Positions 7,108 through 10,962 of a stretch of DNA of 11,193 nucleotides are shown here, in pieces. The first letter of the stretch is position 1, and every line of letters begins with the position of its first letter. Below the pieces are notes generated by a model. The model had not been told where the DNA came from, ran no database searches, and worked only from the letters and a program-made list of their open reading frames with translations. This stretch comes from Minisyncoccota bacterium (GTDB lineage: Bacteria; Patescibacteriota; Minisyncoccia; Minisyncoccales; Minisyncoccaceae). Location: positions 1 to 11,193 of the forward strand of contig JAQVZN010000013.1 in NCBI GenBank assembly GCA_028708155.1, read 5' to 3'. The position numbers were made by a program, and so were the translations under genes.

Positions 7108-7149
7108 AAAAAAAGATGGCTTTACGAATCATATTAATATGATGCCATC
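7108..7149 (-). terminator. Intrinsic terminator of the lipoprotein operon, with a nested palindrome
   Basis: On the minus strand GATGGC (7144-7149), then the perfect 16-base palindrome at 7128-7143, a 7-base side loop, GCCATC (7115-7120), and seven T's (7108-7114). The palindrome forms its own hairpin inside the outer stem. On the plus strand the stem has no T run, so it is one-directional. Confidence 0.8.
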
Positions 7150-7157
7150 ACGTTAGA

Positions 7158-7646
7158 TCACAAGCTTGGAATTAAAAGCTCTCTATTGTTTTCAAGAGTA
7201 ATTAAGCTATCTGGCGTATAGAACTGAAGTTCTGCCGGATAGTTTTGCGGTTTCATCCACTTCTGATTAGTGGTTAGATCTCGCATCCTTGAGTTGTAAT
7301 CGCTTACAAATTTATTGTACTGTTGAATATATCCACTTCGTACAAATGTAAGGTCTTGATACATTTCTTTTGTTTTCCAATCCCATTTTGCAGGATCAGG
7401 ATACATTTCCTTGAAAGAATTGATCTCATCATCTGCATTTAGAATTTGAGAACCAATCTGCCTTACAGCATTGTATTTATCAATGAAAAACTTGTATTGA
7501 CTAATTGAATAGTCAGCACTCGTCATTTCTTGAGCTTCCTCTACATATCCTGAAAAAAAACCAAGACAGCCAGAAGAGCAAACAAAGATTCCAATAATAA
7601 TTGCAATTACAATTAGGAATACTTTTTTGTTTAACTGTTTAGACAT
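7158..7646 (-). CDS. Lipoprotein of unknown function, second of a pair
   Basis: 162 residues. N-terminal KKVFLIVIAIIIGIFVCSSGC: basic start, hydrophobic core 9-22, and a lipobox-like SSGC with lipidation Cys27 (Ser rather than Leu/Val at -3), so membrane-anchored outside the cytoplasm. The rest is helical: Tyr/Asn-rich segments at 49-62 and 105-121 (QQYNKFVSDYNSRM), with DWKTKEMYQDL at 89-99 between, then a short Pro-rich tail. The pattern 'W.TKEEY..L ... YN..V.DYN.RM..' reminds me of small lipoproteins in phage or mobile-element cargo and, more loosely, of LemA-like helical proteins; this is memory, not a search. The SD GAGG (7654-7657 region) lies within the upstream gene, and the two genes overlap by 16 bases. 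G+C is well above that of the flanking genes. Confidence 0.8.
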   Translation of the reverse strand: MSKQLNKKVFLIVIAIIIGIFVCSSGCLGFFSGYVEEAQEMTSADYSISQYKFFIDKYNAVRQIGSQILNADDEINSFKEMYPDPAKWDWKTKEMYQDLTFVRSGYIQQYNKFVSDYNSRMRDLTTNQKWMKPQNYPAELQFYTPDSLITLENNRELLIPSL

Positions 7647-8257
7647 AACATTTCCTCATTAGTAAGAGGGATGCCGTTTCTGAGCTTCTCTTCTGCGAGT
7701 AAAGCTAACTGATAGACATCAAAGTCAACGTTCTGATAAGAGATCACTGGGGTTTCAAATTTGAGCGGAACACTAGAGACGAAATAAGGTCCTCCGTGCC
7801 ATTCATAATAATTACCCTGAGGGTCCATCCAAATAACACCAGGAGTGTCATGGCCGTACATTCCAGAAGGATTCATCAGTTCGGCTGTTCCTGGAACATA
7901 GCCAGCAAACTCTTGTCCTGCGTAGTACTCTTCGCTAGAATGACCATCATAACTTACTCTCTCGTAAGGTTCTGTGCTTTTCGTTGCCGAAAGAGTTTTT
8001 CCCATTACGGCTGATTTAAATAGAACTTTTCCGTCGTAACTACAACAATAAATCCATTGGATATTATTGGGATCGTTGACTTCTTCAAGATATCCAAGGA
8101 AGATTTCTCTTTCATTAGATTGTTCAATTGTCGGCGTGCTTTGGCTATCAAGCATTTGAGCACGTTCACCATTTTCTAAATCAATACAACCAGCAGAAAA
8201 TACTACGATTGCAACGATTAAGATAATAACTACCGGAATCAAAACTTTCTTTTTCAT
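7631..8257 (-). CDS. Lipoprotein of unknown function, first of a pair (phage-cargo-like)
   Basis: 208 residues from the ATG at 8255-8257; an in-frame GTG at 8266 would add MIQ, but the GTGAT near 8262-8266 better serves as a weak SD for the ATG. Basic KKK, hydrophobic core, then FSAGC gives a lipidation Cys at residue 24: an exported, membrane-anchored protein. After a Ser/Thr/Gln-rich linker (about 28-50) comes a compact domain with IQWIYCCSYDGKVLFKS (66-82), GTAELM 123-128, SGMYG 131-135, VIWMDPQGNYYEWHGGPYF 141-159 and a final helix 180-195. The series 'W.Y..S..G....S..GK..S..K...P', then 'G.YG', then 'W.DP.G.Y..W.G..Y..S' resembles, from memory, small lipoproteins carried by phages and plasmids. 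Atypically high G+C (about 40-43% in sampled lines versus about 30% around) supports acquisition. Confidence 0.8.
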   Translation of the reverse strand: MKKKVLIPVVIILIVAIVVFSAGCIDLENGERAQMLDSQSTPTIEQSNEREIFLGYLEEVNDPNNIQWIYCCSYDGKVLFKSAVMGKTLSATKSTEPYERVSYDGHSSEEYYAGQEFAGYVPGTAELMNPSGMYGHDTPGVIWMDPQGNYYEWHGGPYFVSSVPLKFETPVISYQNVDFDVYQLALLAEEKLRNGIPLTNEEMLCLNS

Positions 8258-8315
8258 TTGTATCACACTTTAGGTTGTGAAGTTGCTAATCTAAAAATTA
8301 CTTCTAGACTTTCAT

Positions 8316-8344
8316 ACTATTACATAATTAGTATTTAGTGTCAA
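8316..8344 (-). promoter_or_regulatory. Promoter of the lipoprotein pair
   Basis: Minus-strand perfect TTGACA (8339-8344), 17-base spacer, AATAGT (8316-8321) preceded by TGT, an extended -10 that makes up for the poor hexamer. Predicted start near 8309, where a weak stem GTCTA/TAGAT begins. The -35 box touches the terminator of the gene upstream. Confidence 0.55.
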
Positions 8345-8378
8345 CAAAAAAACACAAACTATTTTGTGCCTTTTTGTT
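8345..8378 (-). terminator. Intrinsic terminator after the HAD phosphatase gene
   Basis: Minus strand: AACAAAAA (8371-8378), GG, CACAAA (8363-8368), loop ATAG, TTTGTG (8353-8358), seven T's (8346-8352). The outer A and T arms extend the stem. It ends within one base of the next promoter's -35 box. Confidence 0.8.
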
Positions 8379-8390
8379 AATATATTTATC

Positions 8391-9038
8391 TTATAAAAGA
8401 ATAATTTCCTCTACATTGAGCTCATTGAAAGAATCAATAATTTTATCAGCTTGCCCTAATTCTTCTTTTTTGTGAGTAGTTGTAATTCCAATACATTTTA
8501 TTCCTCCATCTTTAGCCGCTTTGATTCCATTAGGAGCATCTTCAATAACAACACATTCTTCTTCTTTCAAGTTTAATAATTTAGCTGCTTTTAAATAAGT
8601 TTCTGGATCTGGCTTCCCTTTTGAAACATCTTCTCCGCAAACAATAATTTCAAAAAACTCGCTAACTCCAAGTTTAGTTAAAATAGCATTTGCTTTAAAT
8701 CTCATCGCCGCTGTTCCTACAGCCATTTTAATTCCGTTTCTTTTTAAATCTTTTAAAAACTTATCAATACCCTCTGTAAGTTCTATTCCAGTTCTTTCAA
8801 TTTCCTCAATAAAATATTCTTCTTTTCTAAAAGTAAGAGACGCTCTTTCTTCTTCATTGGCGTCTAATTTTATATATTTAGATACAATATCTTCACCTTT
8901 CATTCCTGTAAAAGATTTATATCCATCCATATTAAGATCTAAATTAAAATCAGCAAAAACTCTTTTCCAAGCTAAAAAGTCTTGCTCTTTGTTATCAGTG
9001 ATAACACCGTCCATATCAAATATTACTCCTTTAATCAT
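8391..9038 (-). CDS. HAD superfamily phosphatase/phosphomutase, beta-phosphoglucomutase-like subfamily
   Basis: 215 residues. Motif I FDMDGVITD at 7-15 with nucleophile Asp8 and acid/base Asp10; motif II Thr109 in VGTAA; motif III Lys142 in GKPDP; motif IV Glu166-Asp167 in VIEDAPNG. The helical cap between 16 and 88 and the N-terminal match to beta-phosphoglucomutase (GVITD....FLAWK) place it in that subfamily. Two residues that mark true beta-phosphoglucomutase differ: His20 is Asp here, and the position of Arg49 is Gly48 in GMKGED. A broader sugar-phosphate or nucleotide phosphatase is therefore more likely than the mutase. Its ATG is 5 bases after the nuclease stop, with AAAGA-type purines as a weak SD inside that gene, so it is co-transcribed with it. 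Confidence 0.93.
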   Translation of the reverse strand: MIKGVIFDMDGVITDNKEQDFLAWKRVFADFNLDLNMDGYKSFTGMKGEDIVSKYIKLDANEEERASLTFRKEEYFIEEIERTGIELTEGIDKFLKDLKRNGIKMAVGTAAMRFKANAILTKLGVSEFFEIIVCGEDVSKGKPDPETYLKAAKLLNLKEEECVVIEDAPNGIKAAKDGGIKCIGITTTHKKEELGQADKIIDSFNELNVEEIILL

Positions 9039-9043
9039 ATTTT

Positions 9044-9742
9044 TTAATATCTTTCTTTTTTAATTTTTTTTATATATTTACAAATTGGATAATTAGAACA
9101 TCCATAAAATTCTCCATATCTTCCTTTTCTTAAAATTAAATTACCACCACATCTTGGGCAGACACTATCACTATCAGGAATTTCTTCTTTTAATATTCCA
9201 GCCATTTTTATATATTTCAAAAGCGTAAAACCATCAATTAATTCTATAAGTTTGTCTTCTGCAAATTTTTCAGCCTCAAGGGTAAAACTATTTGTAGTTA
9301 TAAAAAAGGATTTTGTATCTGTTAGTTTATTAGCTATTGCTCCATAAAAATCTCTTAGAGCCGAAACCGATACTTGAGAAGAAATATATTTTTTGCATTG
9401 GATATAACTTATCTTTCCATCTTTTTTTACTACAACATCAATTCCTCCATCATGAGAAGCTCCAACGGCTTCAGATTGATAACCTAATTTAGAAAAAAGG
9501 AAAGTTATAAACTCTTCAAATTCTTTAGGGTGAAGAGATTTTAACCTTAACAATATATCTTGTTCTGTTCCCCAATTTTGATATTTTTTTAAATTATTTT
9601 TTTTCTTTAAATTACAAAAAAATCTTTCTAAAAATAGTAAAGCTAATTTTACAAAAATCGGAAGTAACAGCAAAAGATAGATAGTCCAAGGAATAGTTTT
9701 AAGAGAGTCTAAAAATATTTTTCCAAAATCTATATCTATCAT
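9044..9742 (-). CDS. Membrane-anchored Mrr-like restriction endonuclease with C-terminal topoisomerase-type zinc finger
   Basis: 232 residues in three parts. A transmembrane helix at about 19-38 anchors the protein, followed by a basic stretch. A PD-(D/E)xK nuclease domain of the Mrr_cat type spans about 68-180: EFEEFI (74-79), GGIDVVV with Asp102, IQCKKY with Gln115 and Lys117 (the QxK variant of ExK), and FFITTNSF 146-153. A C4 zinc finger like those of bacterial topoisomerase I follows: CPRC (195-198), Cys215 and Cys221 in GEFYGCSNYPIC. It probably cuts or handles DNA at the inner face of the membrane; methylated or incoming DNA is a possible target, by analogy with Mrr. No methyltransferase gene lies nearby. 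Own promoter TTTACA/TATAAT; the HAD gene follows by 5 bases. Confidence 0.92.
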   Translation of the reverse strand: MIDIDFGKIFLDSLKTIPWTIYLLLLLPIFVKLALLFLERFFCNLKKKNNLKKYQNWGTEQDILLRLKSLHPKEFEEFITFLFSKLGYQSEAVGASHDGGIDVVVKKDGKISYIQCKKYISSQVSVSALRDFYGAIANKLTDTKSFFITTNSFTLEAEKFAEDKLIELIDGFTLLKYIKMAGILKEEIPDSDSVCPRCGGNLILRKGRYGEFYGCSNYPICKYIKKIKKERY

Positions 9743-9770
9743 AATTTAAAATAAAATATTTAATAAGTTA

Positions 9771-9799
9771 ATTATATCTTATTACTTTTTAATTGTAAA
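9771..9799 (-). promoter_or_regulatory. Promoter of the nuclease-HAD operon
   Basis: Minus-strand TTTACA (9794-9799), 17-base spacer, TATAAT (9771-9776); predicted start near 9764, leader of about 22 bases without a clear SD. Confidence 0.65.
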
Positions 9800-9845
9800 C
9801 AAAAAAAGCACCAATTTATTATTGATACTTATTAAAATAAAGATA

Positions 9846-9882
9846 AAAGGGATTTTTTTAACGTTCTATCCCCTTGAACGTT
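9846..9882 (-). terminator. Candidate terminator with two competing hairpins
   Basis: Minus strand: AAGGGGAT (9868-9875) pairs with ATCCCTTT (9846-9853, one G-U), followed by a loose T-rich tail. The arms AACGTTC/GAACGTT (9876-9882 with 9860-9866) form a second perfect 7-bp stem that interlocks with the first, so the two cannot form as simple nested hairpins. Read on the plus strand, AACGTTC/GAACGTT followed by five T's is itself a weak terminator. Confidence 0.45.
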
Positions 9883-9969
9883 TTTAAAAGAACTGCATTC
9901 TGTGTACTTATGTACATGGACGAAATGCCTCAACTGAATGCTATTCTAATAATTCAACTTCACGTCAGG

Positions 9970-9996
9970 TCAGAAGATGTGACATCCGCATTTCAT
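9970..9996 (-). CDS. Possible 8-codon Cys-containing leader peptide (MKCGCHIF)
   Basis: ATG at 9994-9996 stands 7 bases after AGAGG (10004-10008), and the frame closes with TGA at 9970-9972, giving MKCGCHIF. An in-frame ATG six codons upstream lies inside the 5' stem and has no SD. A second small frame of 19 codons (9858-9917, beginning MYIST) follows, with GAGG at 10 bases before its ATG. Such short frames arise by chance, so only the promoter-SD-ATG spacing supports it. Confidence 0.2.
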   Translation of the reverse strand: MKCGCHIF

Positions 9997-10003
9997 GTTT
10001 TTT

Positions 10004-10029
10004 CCTCTTGCCATTTTTTTAGGAATGAC
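10004..10029 (-). promoter_or_regulatory. 5'-terminal stem-loop plus SD of unit 1
   Basis: GTCATT at the predicted RNA start pairs with AATGGC (one G-U), loop CCTAAAAA, then one base and the SD AGAGG. Same plan as the leaders at 10413-10442 and 10817-10855. Confidence 0.45.
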
Positions 10030-10035
10030 AATTGA

Positions 10036-10063
10036 ATTATATCTAATATTTATATTTTGTCAA
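10036..10063 (-). promoter_or_regulatory. Consensus sigma70 promoter of unit 1
   Basis: Perfect TTGACA (10058-10063), 16-base spacer, perfect TATAAT (10036-10041) on the minus strand, the strongest promoter in the window by match. It begins 9 bases after the terminator of the 103-aa gene. Confidence 0.75.
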
Positions 10064-10071
10064 TTTAAAAC

Positions 10072-10093
10072 AAAAAAGCATTAAATGCTTTTT
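10072..10093 (-). terminator. Intrinsic terminator after the 103-aa gene
   Basis: Minus strand AAAAAGCAT (10085-10093), loop TTA, ATGCTTTTTT (10072-10081). The hairpin is short and symmetric in A and T, so it would also work on the plus strand. Confidence 0.7.
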
Positions 10094-10101
10094 AAAAAAA
10101 A

Positions 10102-10413
10102 TTAGATTCTATCAGCCCTTCCCGTTTTTTTATCAACAAACCAGCAATCAAATTCATTTTCGCAAAGAGGGCGAATAACGAAGTGTATTTCCCTACCATC
10201 TGTGTCTGTTGCTTTGAATCCTTTTTGGCTATCTATTAATTTTCTAATTTCTTCTTTTTCTTCTTCTGGTACGAGGTCACTATCTAATAGACCCTCTTCT
10301 GCAAGTCCGAATACTTTTAAATCTGAATCTTCTTCAATTTTTAAACAATTAAATTGAAGGAGATAAAATAAATATCCTCTTGCGCTTTCAATACTAGAAA
10401 ATATCGTTGTCAT
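10102..10413 (-). CDS. Small acidic cytoplasmic protein, function unknown
   Basis: 103 residues, not recognised. It is acidic (Glu/Asp-rich 27-60, including PEEEKEEIRKLI at 49-60), with a helical N-terminus (SARGYLFYLLQF, 10-21). A predicted beta section at 74-103 reads REIHFVIRPL, CENEFDCWFVDKKTGRADRI. Cysteines at 23, 84 and 90 make no clear metal site. No signal peptide or membrane segment. The gene is certain enough as a translation unit: TTGACA promoter, a hairpin at the RNA start, SD AAAAAAGGAG ending 6 bases before the ATG, and a terminator 9 bases beyond the stop. Single-gene unit 2 of the short-unit array; small acidic proteins so packaged can be phage- or island-borne inhibitors, but nothing here shows that. 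Confidence 0.75.
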   Translation of the reverse strand: MTTIFSSIESARGYLFYLLQFNCLKIEEDSDLKVFGLAEEGLLDSDLVPEEEKEEIRKLIDSQKGFKATDTDGREIHFVIRPLCENEFDCWFVDKKTGRADRI

Positions 10414-10419
10414 AATAGA

Positions 10420-10442
10420 CTCCTTTTTTGTCCGTTAAGGAC
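10420..10442 (-). promoter_or_regulatory. 5'-terminal stem-loop and SD of the 103-aa gene
   Basis: Minus strand GTCC (10439-10442), loop TTAAC, GGAC (10430-10433), then A6 and GGAG (10420-10423). Predicted RNA start is 10442-10443, so the hairpin is at the very 5' end. TCCTT (10437-10441) can alternatively pair with AAGGA of the SD (10421-10425), a possible on/off choice. Confidence 0.5.
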
Positions 10443-10449
10443 TAAATAA

Positions 10450-10478
10450 AAAATAGTATATAAAAACTTTTCTGTCAA
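10450..10478 (-). promoter_or_regulatory. Promoter of the 103-aa gene
   Basis: Perfect TTGACA (10473-10478), 17-base spacer, TATTTT (10450-10455). It starts 1 base after the T run of the preceding terminator. Confidence 0.6.
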
Positions 10479-10479
10479 T

Positions 10480-10520
10480 AAAAAAAGAGGTATTATTTAA
10501 GTCCTGTTTCAACCTCGGAC
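10480..10520 (-). terminator. Terminator with interleaved stems after the 66-aa gene
   Basis: Minus strand order: GTCC (10517-10520), GAGGT (10512-10516), spacer, GGAC (10501-10504), spacer, ACCTC (10487-10491), T7 (10480-10486). GAGGT/ACCTC plus T's is the terminator stem. GTCC/GGAC crosses it, so the two either form a pseudoknot or compete as in an attenuator. Confidence 0.6.
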
Positions 10521-10608
10521 ATTTTTAAAAAAGAAGAGAAGTAAGGGTTCTTGTTCTGCGTCTAGCCTAACAGGGAGACGATATTACCCCTTTTAGAGAT
10601 TTTGTAGT
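10521..10608 (-). other. Structured 3' region of the 66-aa gene (possible RNA element)
   Basis: Between the stop codon and the terminator. The minus strand can form CGTCT/AGACG (10576-10580 with 10559-10563) with inner CCT/AGG (10572-10574 with 10566-10568), enclosed by AAGGGGT/ACCCTT (10586-10592 with 10543-10548, one bulge). The same stems exist on the plus strand, where a second hairpin at 10596-10620 followed by C and eight T's looks like a terminator overlapping the 66-aa gene's end. A plus-strand small RNA from about 10503 to 10629 is thus possible, but its promoter (TATTAT at 10491, no good -35) is weak. I do not recognise a known riboswitch or RNA family. Confidence 0.35.
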
Positions 10609-10809
10609 CTACTTAGTCTCCTTTTTTTTGAAAATTTCATCCACTAATTTGTGAAGAAAAACTTCCATATATTTTCGAAGTTCCTCAAGAGGAATTCCTG
10701 TCTCTCCAGAGATACTGCCTAATTCTCTTACAAGAGCCACGGAGATATTAAATCCATCACGTTTTGCTCTATAAAGAAACAATTTTTCTGCAATTTCTGC
10801 ATCATCCAT
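10609..10809 (-). CDS. Small helical protein, function unknown
   Basis: 66 residues, not recognised. It appears all-helical: DAEIAEKLFLYRAKRDGFNI 3-22, a central SVALVRELGSISGETGIPLEEL 23-44, and an amphipathic C-terminal helix (RKYMEVFLHKLVDEIF, 45-60) with a basic KKKETK end. The segment 'SGETGIPLEELRKYMEVF' could be a helix-turn-helix-like or dimerising motif, but this is speculative. Translation is well supported: AAGGAGGTGA (10817-10826) is a 10-base perfect complement to the 16S 3' end, 7 bases before the ATG, by far the best SD in the window, so high expression is likely. Unit 3 of the array, with its own promoter, 5' hairpin and an elaborate 3' region. Confidence 0.75.
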   Translation of the reverse strand: MDDAEIAEKLFLYRAKRDGFNISVALVRELGSISGETGIPLEELRKYMEVFLHKLVDEIFKKKETK

Positions 10810-10816
10810 AATCTTT

Positions 10817-10855
10817 TCACCTCCTTTTTTGTTTTGTCATCTAATGTTAAATGAC
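10817..10855 (-). promoter_or_regulatory. 5'-terminal stem-loop and perfect SD of the 66-aa gene
   Basis: GTCATTTA (10848-10855) pairs with TAGATGAC (10836-10843, one G-U), four-base loop. An A-rich linker follows, then AAGGAGGTGA at 10817-10826. The predicted RNA start (10855-10856 from the TATATC -10) is the first base of the stem. Confidence 0.5.
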
Positions 10856-10862
10856 TATTATA

Positions 10863-10891
10863 GATATATAATATTTTATACATTTTGTCAA
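10863..10891 (-). promoter_or_regulatory. Promoter of the 66-aa gene
   Basis: Perfect TTGACA (10886-10891), 17-base spacer, TATATC (10863-10868). A nearby TATAAT (10857-10862) has no -35 at proper distance and would start RNA inside the stem-loop, so the TATATC choice is preferred. Confidence 0.6.
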
Positions 10892-10928
10892 TATAAAATA
10901 AAAATGCTAGAGGTCATATGACATAGCA
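10892..10928 (-). terminator. Terminator of the edge-truncated gene, with nested palindrome
   Basis: Minus strand TGCTA (10924-10928), the perfect palindrome GTCATATGAC (10913-10922), then TAGCA (10905-10909) and TTTTATTTTA-type tail. The T-rich tail runs directly into the next TTGACA box at 10886-10891. Confidence 0.7.
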
Positions 10929-10962
10929 ATATTATATAATCTTCATTTTCATTTTAAAAAAA

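Larger units (their letters stand above)
9846..10029 (-). ncRNA. Candidate structured transcript without a conventional gene (unit 1 of the short-unit array)
   Basis: The gap 9743-10101 holds no normal gene but has a consensus promoter (TTGACA, 16 bases, TATAAT at 10036-10063) and a predicted start at 10029. The first bases form a stem GTCATT (10024-10029)/AATGGC (10010-10015), followed by an SD-like AGAGG (10004-10008). Further structure: GCATTC/GAATGC arms near 9936-9941 and 9894-9899 enclosing a TGTAC-loop-GTACA hairpin, a long-range match between GAAATGC (leader) and GCATTTC, and competing hairpins at the end (9846-9882). Length about 185 nt. It matches none of 6S, tmRNA, SRP or RNase P by the conserved elements I know. 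It may be a small RNA, or a leader encoding tiny peptides. Confidence 0.4.

Noticed and set aside
7158..8266. Archaeal origin suggested by the SGC-type lipoprotein signals
   Set aside because: The surrounding promoters, perfect bacterial SD, DegV, ABC-F and intrinsic terminators are bacterial; foreign composition of this pair alone is better explained by transfer.
10012..10014. Upstream ATG giving a 14-codon version of the unit 1 mini-ORF
   Set aside because: It lies inside the 5' stem and has no SD, whereas the ATG at 9996 has AGAGG at the right distance.
9846..10029. Unit 1 RNA as 6S, tmRNA, SRP RNA or RNase P RNA
   Set aside because: Its ends are not complementary as in 6S, it is too short for tmRNA or RNase P, and the conserved SRP and RNase P sequence elements are absent by eye. 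A covariance-model scan would settle it.
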